Source: Leptolyngbya sp. 'hensonii' (GTDB lineage Bacteria > Cyanobacteriota > Cyanobacteriia > GCF-001939115). Taken from it: DNA of 64,000 bases. Below, piece after piece: positions 19,900 through 28,351 of the stretch. Within the stretch, counting starts at the first letter, position 1, and every line of letters starts with the position of its first letter. The position numbers and the translations under genes are program-made. The notes below the pieces were generated by a model. The model saw only the letters and a program-made list of their open reading frames with translations. It was not told the origin of the DNA and did no database searches. The DNA is taken from assembly GCF_001939115.1 (NCBI RefSeq), contig NZ_MQTZ01000051.1, forward strand, positions 1 to 64,000, given 5' to 3'.

Positions 19900-21360
19900 C
19901 TAAAACCGGACCGTGGGAGCATTGGCAGGGCGTTCTGGACGGGATTGAGGCGTATAAACCACAACTGACTCTCCTACTTTCAGTCCCTGCACCACCTGAG
20001 TCTGATCACCAGTAGAGTAGCCAATCAACACTGGACGAAATTCTGGTTCCCCCTTCCCCCTGCTGGTAACCAGCACACCTGTCTTCCCTTTGCGGGTGAC
20101 GATCGCAACCGTGGGCACCACCAGAGCTTGCCGAATCGGTTTCCCAACAAAGATCAGGTCCACATTCATGCCCGAACGCAGTTGTTTCTGGCCCGTCTTC
20201 AAACTAACCCTGGTTTGAAAAGACGTAACGTTCTGCTCCAGAATAGCTGCAGGTGCAATCAGACGCACTTCTCCTTGAAAGACCTGGCCTGGGAAAGCAG
20301 CCGTGCGAATTTCCACCTTTTGACCCACCTGAATCTGGGCAATGTCACTTTCAGCAATCTTGGCCAGAATTTCCAGGCGACCTGCGATCGCCACAATAGA
20401 ACTGGATGTGGCTGACGAAGTGGCCGACGCCGAGGTCGTCGGGGTGACGAAAGCCCCCACATTGGCATATTTTTGCGTGATCACCCCATTGAAGGGAGCT
20501 CGAATGACGGTGTCATCCACCTGAGTTTCAGCCGCCCTCACCTGGGCAGCCGCCTGGGCAACCTGAGCCTGAGCCTGGGCAATTTGCTCGACCCGGGTAC
20601 CGTTCTGGAGTTGTCGCAGAACCTGGCGAGCCTCATTCGCTGCCGCCTCTGCCTGCGTAATCTCCTCCGGACGACTGCCATTGCGCAATTGCTCCAGACG
20701 GCGTTCCAGTTGTCGCAGTGTGGCCTCCGTATTGCGTTCATTCGTCAACACTTCATCCAACTGGTCGCGCGCGAGGGCTCCCTGTTGGGCCAGACTGCGG
20801 TAACGTGTGCTCCGGGTCTGGGCCAAAAGCAGTTGCGACCGCGCTCCATCGACCTGAGCCTGAGCCTGAGCAATCTCTTCCGATCGACTTCCCCGCCGAG
20901 CTTGGTCCAGGCGGGACTCCGCCTGCTCAAACCGGGCTTGCGCCTGGGCAATTTCCTCGGGACGACTGCCATTCTGCAACTCTGCCAGTCGGGCTTCAGA
21001 CTGAGCCAGCACCGCCTGTGCTTCATCCAATCGGGCCTGAAACTCAGCGTCTTCCATGCGAGCGATGATTTGACCGGTTCCCACCCGATCACCCTGATCG
21101 ACCAGAAGCTCCACCAATCGCCCAGAGGCTTTGGGGCTGATATTGACCTCCTGCACAGGCGTCACTGTACCACTGGCATTAATCCGAACTGGAAGATTCT
21201 CAGTTTTGACTGGAACCGTCGTCACATCCTGCCTGGGTTGAGGCTGTTGAGTTGTCCGCTGAAGGACCAGGACAATCCCGGTTCCTACGATCGCACCGAT
21301 GATGAGAACAATGCCGAGTGAACGGGGAATCTTAGCCAGAACTGGCAAGGAAACTTTCAT
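19900..21360 (-). CDS. HlyD/MacA-family periplasmic adaptor
   Basis: The 486-residue membrane-fusion protein has an N-terminal anchor (LGIVLIIGAIVGTGIVLVL), a lipoyl-like half (SGTVTPVQEVNISPKASGRL), a long alpha-hairpin (about residues 100-280), the returning lipoyl half (VIRAPFNGVITQKYANVGAF) and beta-barrel and membrane-proximal domains. The hairpin contains four copies of an NGSRPEEIAQAQA-like unit, so it was extended by internal duplication. It should bridge the permease encoded downstream to an outer-membrane or periplasmic acceptor. The 27-bp gap to the DUF3370 gene suggests one operon. Confidence 0.92.
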   Translation of the reverse strand: MKVSLPVLAKIPRSLGIVLIIGAIVGTGIVLVLQRTTQQPQPRQDVTTVPVKTENLPVRINASGTVTPVQEVNISPKASGRLVELLVDQGDRVGTGQIIARMEDAEFQARLDEAQAVLAQSEARLAELQNGSRPEEIAQAQARFEQAESRLDQARRGSRSEEIAQAQAQVDGARSQLLLAQTRSTRYRSLAQQGALARDQLDEVLTNERNTEATLRQLERRLEQLRNGSRPEEITQAEAAANEARQVLRQLQNGTRVEQIAQAQAQVAQAAAQVRAAETQVDDTVIRAPFNGVITQKYANVGAFVTPTTSASATSSATSSSIVAIAGRLEILAKIAESDIAQIQVGQKVEIRTAAFPGQVFQGEVRLIAPAAILEQNVTSFQTRVSLKTGQKQLRSGMNVDLIFVGKPIRQALVVPTVAIVTRKGKTGVLVTSRGKGEPEFRPVLIGYSTGDQTQVVQGLKVGESVVVYTPQSRPERPANAPTVRF

Positions 21361-21387
21361 ACAACGCTCTCAAGGCCGAAAATACTT

Positions 21388-22776
21388 TTACTCTAGACTT
21401 AATTTCGATTGAGCAGGTGCTTTTGAATCTAATGTTTTGAGTGTCAGCACCTGCGGCGGGGTCGAATCGGGCGGATACAGCAGATCGACCTGGACAAAGC
21501 GCCGATCACCGGCTGGCATGTTCAGGGTCACCAGGGAATCTCCCTGCTGGCCGCGCCGCTGTACCAGGTGCATGTAAAGGGTTTGGGGCAAGTTGCGATC
21601 GTCCGTATAGCGCACTCGTACCGTTCCCCGAAAAGAGATGGCTTTGGGGGGAGGCTCCAGAAACCGTAATCCATCCTTAATCTGTTCCTGCTTGATCGGG
21701 GTTTGCAGACTTAAGGTTACGGTTTGCAGGTCTGCTGTTGGATTCACCAGGGCCAGGGTGAGACTGTACTGGATAGCATAGTTGCCCTGGGCCAGATAGG
21801 CCGTATCGGGATAGCGAGCGAGCATCGGAGCAGCCTGAATCTGTCCTGTTCCCAAAGTGCCACCTTTCAGGGTGCTGAGACCGTAGGAGAAGGTCTGACC
21901 CGGTTGGGGAATGGTCAGGTAGATACCATCAGGCTGGTCCGTTAGCCTGGTGCGCCACTGAGAGCCCTGGGCCACCCCGGCAACTCGGCCATAGATAATC
22001 TGTCCCTGTTGCTGGTTCGGCGGTGTGGGGGTGCGATCCCGGGGTGTGGCCAGATCCCCAATCTGAACCAGGGTCTCCCATTCTTCCACCGTGGGAGGAC
22101 GCTCACTGCCATCGGCATTTTGTCTGGCAAACAGGGCCAAACTCGCAGCATAGAGATCACCCGTACTGCGTAAGCGCATCAGGGTAGACCGGCCATTGAT
22201 GGGAGGGGTCAACTCCCGCACCGGAATTGGCAGATTCAGGAGCATCCGACTTTCTCCTGGCAAAATCACAATCTGGGCCGGAAAATCTGCCTGTCGCTTG
22301 CCCCGCAAAATTTCATCCATAGCCCGACTCCCCGGTCCAGAGTAAACCTCTCCCAGAGGGTTCTTCACTTGGGATGGCAAATCAATGAAAGGGGCATCGG
22401 GCTGACTCAGATAACTGGCAGCCTGAAGAACATCTACCGTGACAGCCTGTTTCCCCGGATTGTGCAGAATAATCCCCAGATAAAGGGTTCGGAGATCGGT
22501 AGGAGGGATAGCCTTGGCAATGTGATGGGCAAAGACATCGAAGCGGCCTCGAAACCGAAAATTGAGGTGGGCTGCAGGCACCCGTTTTCCTTGCGGTGGA
22601 AAGGTAGAAAGCAGGATACCTTCAGTCAGGACTAGTTCTGGACTATTGCTATTAAACGTAGGTACTGCATCCAGTTGTCCGGACAGAGCACGGACTTCCT
22701 GAATCTGCAGGACTTCCTGAGGCTTGATGGCAGGAGTGGCCTGCGCCAGAGATAGAGAAGACAGGAACAGAAGCAT
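21388..22776 (-). CDS. DUF3370 family secreted protein
   Basis: The 462-residue protein has a short signal peptide (MLLFLSSLSLAQA, cleavage expected after residue 13) and the features I associate with the cyanobacterial DUF3370 family: an early RALSGQLDAVPTFNSNSPEL block, LNFRFRGRFDVFAHHI and a C-terminal beta-rich part with VRVRYTDDRNLPQTLYMHLV. Function is unknown; it should be periplasmic or outer-membrane associated. It is the first gene of a group with an HlyD-type adaptor and a MacB-type permease, which suggests that it participates in envelope transport, but that is inferred from position only. Confidence 0.85.
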   Translation of the reverse strand: MLLFLSSLSLAQATPAIKPQEVLQIQEVRALSGQLDAVPTFNSNSPELVLTEGILLSTFPPQGKRVPAAHLNFRFRGRFDVFAHHIAKAIPPTDLRTLYLGIILHNPGKQAVTVDVLQAASYLSQPDAPFIDLPSQVKNPLGEVYSGPGSRAMDEILRGKRQADFPAQIVILPGESRMLLNLPIPVRELTPPINGRSTLMRLRSTGDLYAASLALFARQNADGSERPPTVEEWETLVQIGDLATPRDRTPTPPNQQQGQIIYGRVAGVAQGSQWRTRLTDQPDGIYLTIPQPGQTFSYGLSTLKGGTLGTGQIQAAPMLARYPDTAYLAQGNYAIQYSLTLALVNPTADLQTVTLSLQTPIKQEQIKDGLRFLEPPPKAISFRGTVRVRYTDDRNLPQTLYMHLVQRRGQQGDSLVTLNMPAGDRRFVQVDLLYPPDSTPPQVLTLKTLDSKAPAQSKLSLE

Positions 22777-23134
22777 GGGCTAAGCGTGTCGTTTCAAACA
22801 AGGGGAAGGACGGCAAGTCTGGTCAACCGCAGTGGCTACCACCGCCATTCTGCATCAAACAGTCGCAGTCTGTCCGGAAGGCTGCAGCCAATACCCGGAT
22901 AATAATAGTGTTTGAGGGATCAGTGTTTTGAATTCTGGCAAGAGATTTCCCTGCTTATTCTGGAAATAAACTCATTCGTTTACTCTCACGAAAGCCTCTC
23001 TCAAAACCTGTAGCAAGGGTTGGTTACATGCTCATTGACCACCATAATCCAGCCGTTCGTGATGTTAAATCCCCTTCATGGGGCATTCTGACTACAGGTA
23101 TCTCCCTCTATTTCTTAAAAACATAAGTGTTCCT
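22777..23134. other. Divergent intergenic region, nothing recognised
   Basis: About 358 bp between the DUF3370 gene and the 263-residue membrane protein gene. It should hold both promoters; I see no convincing hairpin, repeat or RNA gene. Confidence 0.4.
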
Positions 23135-23926
23135 ATGGACCCTGTAGAGTTTTGGCTGGCCCAGGCCCCTAAGCCTAAAAAGCAAGTCACAACCAAACCC
23201 ACCAATAATCGAACTGAACCGGCAAAATCGGCTGGTAATCCAGGTCAAATCTGGATGCTGACTACGGGAGGACTGGCTATTCTGCTAATCGCTTTAGGGG
23301 TCCTCTCTAAACTACAGATCGATAAGTTTAAGAAGAAGTTGAGGTTTGAAGACTTAAAAAATAAAGAACTGCAGAAGAAGCTGAAGCTGGCCGTGGAAAC
23401 CATCAGCAAAATGGAGAAAAACCCTGATCTGATCCATTCCCGAGAATTCAATCTGGACTACTTGAGAATGCGGATGGCAGAGGAGGTTTTCCACTTTGCG
23501 ATCGTCAACCAGACCAAAATCAAAGTGAAAGAGAAAATAACCCTGGCCTTACGCCCTACCCAGGCCCAGGATGGCACCCTGGGAATGGCCAGTACTGGTC
23601 GGCAGGTGGATGAAATCTTCGATGTGGAGTATGAGCCGGGAGATCTTCCGAAGGGAACCAAGCGCGTTCTTTTCCGGATTCAGATTAGATTAACAAAGCT
23701 ACCAACCCAACCCACCTCTGCCACAATCAACCAAATCATTGACTGCCTGGAGACCTACCTCAGCCCTTCAGGAGACCACGATACCTGGCAGCCCACCATC
23801 CAGGGACGCATTGCCCAGATCCATTGGGATCAAAAAGCCAAGCCAACCCCTTTGCTAGTGCTGGAACAAACTACAGAGGGGAGTAACGTCACCTTCCGGA
23901 CGCAACGGGGAGTTGTTCATAAATAG
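23135..23926 (+). CDS. Hypothetical single-pass membrane protein with coiled coil
   Basis: I do not recognise a named family. From the ATG at 23135 the product has 263 residues: a Pro/Lys/Thr-rich N-terminus (MDPVEFWLAQAPKPKKQ), one membrane helix (IWMLTTGGLAILLIALGVL), a short charged coiled coil (KFKKKLRFEDLKNKELQKKL) and a C-terminal soluble domain of about 150 residues. An ATG 57 nt upstream (23078) is an alternative. It lies 76 bp ahead of devB on the same strand and could be part of the exporter unit, though this is not shown. Confidence 0.75.
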   Translation: MDPVEFWLAQAPKPKKQVTTKPTNNRTEPAKSAGNPGQIWMLTTGGLAILLIALGVLSKLQIDKFKKKLRFEDLKNKELQKKLKLAVETISKMEKNPDLIHSREFNLDYLRMRMAEEVFHFAIVNQTKIKVKEKITLALRPTQAQDGTLGMASTGRQVDEIFDVEYEPGDLPKGTKRVLFRIQIRLTKLPTQPTSATINQIIDCLETYLSPSGDHDTWQPTIQGRIAQIHWDQKAKPTPLLVLEQTTEGSNVTFRTQRGVVHK

Positions 23927-24002
23927 TCACACAATTTTCCAGACAGCTTTACAATGACTTCATAATCTTTCAGGTTTCCAAACCTTCCTGGAGTTATTGT
24001 CC

Positions 24003-25187
24003 GTGCTAAAGCTGTTGGATAAGCAGAAAGTTACGATCGCAATCATTGCTGGTCTTCTGACGGTTGGCTTGAGTGCCCTTGCCGTCCGGAATGCATTCTC
24101 TGAGAAACCAGAGCAACCGACCCCTACGTCTGAACCTCCTGCCCTTAATTCTGAACCCAAAGGCGCGATCGTGGCCCTGGGACGCCTGGAGCCGGAAGGG
24201 GAAGTGTACAAGGTCGCTGCCCCTACTAACTTTGGTTCGGCCAGAATCGCCAGATTGTTGATTAAGGAAGGGGATCTGGTGCAGCAGGACCAAATCATTG
24301 CCTACACCGATACCTATCAAACCCGACTGGCAGAACTGGCGCAAGCAGAAGCCCAGGTCGAGGAAGCCAGAAGTCGTCTGGCACAAGTTCTGGCCGGAGC
24401 CAAGCAGGGCGATATCACCGCTCAACAAGCTACGGTAACCCGCATTCAGGCAGAAGTAGAGGAGCAACTTTCCGTGCAGCGGGCCACGATCTCCCGCTTA
24501 GCGTCTGAACTGCGGATCGCCCGCCGAGAATACGATCGCAACCAAACCCTCTATCGCGAAGGTGCGATCTCAGCTTCAGCCCTGGATGCCAAGCGGTTAG
24601 ACCTAGAAACCAATGAAGCCCGGTTGCGGGAAGCCACGGCTGAGTTGCGCCGGATCGAAACCTCTGCACGGGAGCAACTGAAGCAGGCTCAGGGAACTCT
24701 CGAAAGTGTGTCTGAGGTGCGCCTGACCGATGTTCAACAGGCGGAAGCCCAGGTTGAGCTCCAGGAGGCTAACTTGCAACGCGCCCAGGCAGAACTGGAT
24801 AATACAACTGTGCGATCGCCGATCACAGGCCGGGTACTTAAGATCTATGCCAAGACTGGAGAAATTGTTGGCAATGATGGAGTTGCTGAAATGGGCCGTA
24901 CAGCCCGCATGTACGCAGTGGCTGAAGTCAATAAGGAGTTTATCAGTCGGGTTCAATTAGGTCAGAAAGCACTGGTCAGCAGCACTGCTTTTCCCAAAGG
25001 AGTCTCCGGTCGGGTGAAGCAAATTGCCTCCAAGGTGGGTAAGAATAACGTTGTTAATACTGACCCAGCCGCCGATCGAGATTTGCGGGTTGTGGAAGTC
25101 AAAATTGCTCTGGACGACAGCAGCCAGATTGCCAACCTGACCAACCTTGAGGTCACTGTAAAAATCTTCCCTGACAAATCGCCATGA
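24003..25187 (+). CDS. devB: DevB-type membrane-fusion protein of ABC exporter
   Basis: DevB is the periplasmic adaptor of the DevBCA exporter, which with TolC moves glycolipids or other compounds across the cyanobacterial envelope. The protein has an N-terminal helix (KVTIAIIAGLLTVGLSALAV), the DevB-typical GAIVALGRLEPEGEVYKVAAP block, a long alpha-hairpin (about residues 100-265), the returning lipoyl half TVRSPITGRVLKIYAKTGE and a barrel domain ending VKIFPDKSP. I chose GTG at 24003 because GGAG lies 9 nt upstream; a TTG at 23997 is also in frame but only 3 nt from that site. It overlaps devC by 4 nt. Confidence 0.93.
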   Translation: MLKLLDKQKVTIAIIAGLLTVGLSALAVRNAFSEKPEQPTPTSEPPALNSEPKGAIVALGRLEPEGEVYKVAAPTNFGSARIARLLIKEGDLVQQDQIIAYTDTYQTRLAELAQAEAQVEEARSRLAQVLAGAKQGDITAQQATVTRIQAEVEEQLSVQRATISRLASELRIARREYDRNQTLYREGAISASALDAKRLDLETNEARLREATAELRRIETSAREQLKQAQGTLESVSEVRLTDVQQAEAQVELQEANLQRAQAELDNTTVRSPITGRVLKIYAKTGEIVGNDGVAEMGRTARMYAVAEVNKEFISRVQLGQKALVSSTAFPKGVSGRVKQIASKVGKNNVVNTDPAADRDLRVVEVKIALDDSSQIANLTNLEVTVKIFPDKSP

Positions 25188-26683
25188 TTCTCTCCATTCC
25201 CCTCGCATGGCTACAACTGAAGCGTGAACGGGTCCGCCTGCTGGTGGCTCTGGCTGGTATCAGCTTCGCCGTGATTCTGATGTTTATGCAACTAGGATTC
25301 CGGGACGCCCTATTTGACAGTGCTGTCCGGTTTCACCAGAGCCTGGAAGGAGATATTTTCCTGATCAATCCTAAATCTACTGCCCTGATTGCGATGGCCA
25401 GATTTCCAGAGGAGCGGTTGTATCAGGCTAGAGGCTTCGATGGAGTCGAAACTGGTAGCCCTATTTACCTGGATTTTGGACTATGGCGCAACCCAGAGCA
25501 GAAGGAGCGCAAAACCCGTGGCATTCTGGTAATTGGGTTCGACCCCAGCCAGCAGATTTTTAATTATGCCCAACTGACGAAAAATCCCAAAAATCCTAGC
25601 CCCACAGAGATTGAACAAGTGAGGCAAGGATTTGATCGAATTAATCTCCAGGATGTCGTCCTGTTCGATCGAGACTCCAGGGCAGAGTTTGGTAGAATTG
25701 CCTGCGCCTATGAACTTTATGCAAAAGGGCAGGGGGAACCCATTACCTCCGAAAACCTGTTAAAAACCTGCAAGGTCAAGGAAGAAGCTGAACTAATCCG
25801 GTTGAAAACAGAATTCTTCGGATCTGGCCCTTTACAACCCTTAATGACTGAAGTGTCCGATCGGCGCATCACTGTGGGGGGGCTGATTACCCTGGGAGCT
25901 TCCTTCGGAGCGGATGGCAACATGATCACCAGTGACCTCAACTTTCTGCGGATCTTCAGTAGTCGTCCTAAAGGTAGCATTGACGTAGGCTTGATTAAGG
26001 TCCAGCCAGGAAAAACTGGTTCAGAGGTTTTGAGTCAGATGCGGCCTCCCACTGAGGCGATCGAGAAAAGCCCGCTCCGCCCGCTCAAACAAATGATTGC
26101 CCGCTTCGGTGGCCCCCCGGTACCGGAACCTAAAGTCTGCTTTGCAGGGGCCTCCCCGGAAGACAAACAAAACTGGCCCCGTTGCCTCTGTCCCCTGGTG
26201 AGCACGGCTGCTACCAACAATCTCTCCCCATTACCCAAAGATGTTTGTGTTTTGTCCAAGGCTGAGTTTGTTGCTTTCGAACAGTACTACTGGCAGACCA
26301 GTACTACGATCGGGTTTATCTTTGCCTTTGGCACCGTCATGGGCTTTGTCGTCGGCACCATCATTGTCTACCAGATTCTTTACACCGATGTCACCGATCA
26401 CCTGGCCGAATACGCAACCCTCAAAGCCATGGGCTACAAAAACTCCTATTTACTATCGGTGGTATTCCAGGAAGCTCTAATCCTGGCTATCCTGGGCTTT
26501 ATCCCTGGTGTCACCGCCTCAATCTTTCTTTACAATACAATTAATTCAGCGACCAACCTCCCGGTTGCCATGACCCCTGGACGGGCTCTTCTGGTGTTCA
26601 GTCTGGCGATCGTCATGTGCTGCATCTCCGGAACAATTGCAGTTCGGAAGGTTCAATCTGCTGATCCTGCCGAGATTTTCTAA
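25184..26683 (+). CDS. devC: DevC-type ABC exporter permease, enlarged
   Basis: This FtsX-like permease forms the membrane channel of the DevBCA exporter. It has an N-terminal helix (residues 18-40), a large periplasmic domain and three C-terminal helices with HLAEYATLKAMGYKNSYL, the DevC coupling region. At 499 residues it is about 110 longer than the usual DevC (about 385 residues). The extra length lies in the periplasmic domain in two places, about residues 171-222 and 286-355, which together carry six cysteines (174, 196, 319, 334, 336, 355). It overlaps devB by 4 nt (ATGA) and is followed by devA after 8 nt. Confidence 0.92.
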   Translation: MILSIPLAWLQLKRERVRLLVALAGISFAVILMFMQLGFRDALFDSAVRFHQSLEGDIFLINPKSTALIAMARFPEERLYQARGFDGVETGSPIYLDFGLWRNPEQKERKTRGILVIGFDPSQQIFNYAQLTKNPKNPSPTEIEQVRQGFDRINLQDVVLFDRDSRAEFGRIACAYELYAKGQGEPITSENLLKTCKVKEEAELIRLKTEFFGSGPLQPLMTEVSDRRITVGGLITLGASFGADGNMITSDLNFLRIFSSRPKGSIDVGLIKVQPGKTGSEVLSQMRPPTEAIEKSPLRPLKQMIARFGGPPVPEPKVCFAGASPEDKQNWPRCLCPLVSTAATNNLSPLPKDVCVLSKAEFVAFEQYYWQTSTTIGFIFAFGTVMGFVVGTIIVYQILYTDVTDHLAEYATLKAMGYKNSYLLSVVFQEALILAILGFIPGVTASIFLYNTINSATNLPVAMTPGRALLVFSLAIVMCCISGTIAVRKVQSADPAEIF

Positions 26684-26691
26684 CCTCAACT

Positions 26692-27387
26692 ATGCCTGAA
26701 CCCATTATTGCTATTAACCGCGTTAACCATTACTACGGGAGTGGCTACCTCAGAAAACAAATCCTGTTTGAAGTGTGTGCGGAGATCCAGGCCGGGGAAA
26801 TTGTCATCATGACGGGTCCTTCTGGCTCTGGAAAGACCACCCTGCTTACCCTAATTGGGGCATTACGCTCCACTCAGGAGGGAAGTATGCGGGTTCTGGG
26901 TCAGGAACTTCATGGGGCCTCCAAGGAAAAACTGGTCAAGGTTCGACGGGACATTGGCTACATTTTCCAGGCCCATAATCTTCTGAATTCCCTGACAGCC
27001 CGCCAGAATATCATGATGTCTCTGGAACTACATAATGACCTGTCAGAACAATCGATCCGCCGTCGAGCAGCAGCCATCATGGAGGCTGTGGGGTTGGGTG
27101 ATCACATTGACTACTACCCAGAACAATTGTCCGGTGGGCAGAAGCAACGGGTGGCGATCGCCCGGGCGCTGGTGAGCGAACCCAAGATCGTTCTGGCAGA
27201 TGAACCGACTGCAGCCCTAGACAGAAAGTCTGGTCGTGATGTCGTAGAAATCATGCAGCGTCTGGCCAAACAACAGGGCTCCGCGATCGTCCTAGTGACC
27301 CACGATAACCGCATCCTGGATGTGGCCGATCGGATCATCCACATGGAGGATGGCCACCTCTCCTCCCTCTCCCCTGTCCCAACATGA
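26692..27387 (+). CDS. devA: DevA-type ABC exporter ATPase
   Basis: The 231-residue cytoplasmic ATPase powers the DevBC exporter. It has Walker A GPSGSGKTT, the IGYIFQAHNLLNSLTARQN Q-loop region typical of DevA, signature LSGGQKQR, Walker B IVLADEPTAALD and the H-loop VTHDNRI. It is the last gene of devBCA. Its stop codon lies inside the 54-bp palindrome that separates it from the convergent pcyA. Confidence 0.95.
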   Translation: MPEPIIAINRVNHYYGSGYLRKQILFEVCAEIQAGEIVIMTGPSGSGKTTLLTLIGALRSTQEGSMRVLGQELHGASKEKLVKVRRDIGYIFQAHNLLNSLTARQNIMMSLELHNDLSEQSIRRRAAAIMEAVGLGDHIDYYPEQLSGGQKQRVAIARALVSEPKIVLADEPTAALDRKSGRDVVEIMQRLAKQQGSAIVLVTHDNRILDVADRIIHMEDGHLSSLSPVPT

Positions 27388-27435
27388 TGGACGTGTAGAA
27401 ACGGGATTAATCCCGTTTCTACACGTCCATCATGT
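27382..27435. terminator. 54-bp perfect palindrome between convergent genes
   Basis: Each arm is 27 nt, meeting at GGGATT/AATCCC, with no mismatch and no loop insert; the core reads GTAGAAACGGGATT followed by its complement. It contains the devA stop and the last five codons (including the stop) of pcyA, so the C-terminal MMDV of PcyA is encoded by repeat sequence. As RNA it would form a very stable hairpin from either strand and probably acts as a bidirectional terminator, although neither side has a T-run. The core resembles dispersed palindromes known from cyanobacterial genomes (recalled, not searched). Confidence 0.85.
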
Positions 27436-28159
27436 CAAACAAAACGGTGGTCATGTAATGTTCGGCCCACTCTGACCCAAAGGCTCTCTCTAAAACTCGC
27501 CGGGTTTTGTCATTCTGCTGTTGCTGGGTACAGTAATGACGCTGGCCTGCTAGCACCTCTGTCATTTTCTCGGAAGCCACGGGTTGAGCCACGATCGCCT
27601 GTTGACAGTGAATCTCCAGAAAACTGCTGACTTGATTCAAGAACGCCTCTTCCTCCGCTTGACTACCCAATCGGATAAACAGGCAAAACTCTGAAAAGAT
27701 ATCTCCCCAATCTGGAAGGTCCCGAGGATGAGAGAAAGCTACCTGGGGCAGGGCCGCCAGAGCCGTATGGTAGCTGGCTGGAAGAGCCCGATCGCCGCTG
27801 ACTGGAGAGAGGTCTGCGATCGCGGCACCAATTTGCCCTCTACTACCGACCAGATCTGTACCAAACATGGGTAAGGCATAGTCTGGGCGAGGAAACATGA
27901 CGCAGTGCAGAATATCCAGAGTCGTACCGACCCTGGCCAATTCCAGGTGAAGTTTGCGAAATTGAGGGGTTTGATAGCAGCGGTTCTCGATCGTTAGTTT
28001 TTCCCCTTCTAGACGCCCTTCCACATAGCCCAACTCGGCTGGCAACACATAGGGAGACAGATCTAGATATTGCTGCCAGGTTGCCTCAATACAATCTGCC
28101 ATGCGGCGAATCAAGGGATGTTGCTGTTCTCGAATCGAGGACACTGAAGGAACTGACAT
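27419..28159 (-). CDS. pcyA: Phycocyanobilin:ferredoxin oxidoreductase
   Basis: PcyA performs the four-electron reduction of biliverdin IXalpha to phycocyanobilin, the chromophore of phycobilisomes and cyanobacteriochromes, with electrons from ferredoxin. The 246-residue protein keeps the active-site residues in their expected spacing: Glu73 ([11 protein letters not shown]), His85 ([12 protein letters not shown]) and Asp102 (MFGTDLVG), which correspond to Glu76, His88 and Asp105 of the Synechocystis enzyme. The last residues MMDV are encoded by a palindromic element. Confidence 0.97.
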   Translation of the reverse strand: MSVPSVSSIREQQHPLIRRMADCIEATWQQYLDLSPYVLPAELGYVEGRLEGEKLTIENRCYQTPQFRKLHLELARVGTTLDILHCVMFPRPDYALPMFGTDLVGSRGQIGAAIADLSPVSGDRALPASYHTALAALPQVAFSHPRDLPDWGDIFSEFCLFIRLGSQAEEEAFLNQVSSFLEIHCQQAIVAQPVASEKMTEVLAGQRHYCTQQQQNDKTRRVLERAFGSEWAEHYMTTVLFDMMDV

Positions 28160-28351
28160 GTCGTTTCTGTGCTGCAGATTACTAGACTTACGATATCAGG
28201 TTGTCTTACGCTTATCTCGATTCTGGCCCATGAGGAAACCCATAGATCGAGACAGATTTTCAGAGTTTCCCGAAATTATCTTTGCTGTCATGAAGATATG
28301 GCCTATGTCCTCCATGCCCCTGATTCTTAAGAGAAGTTAGGATACATCTGG

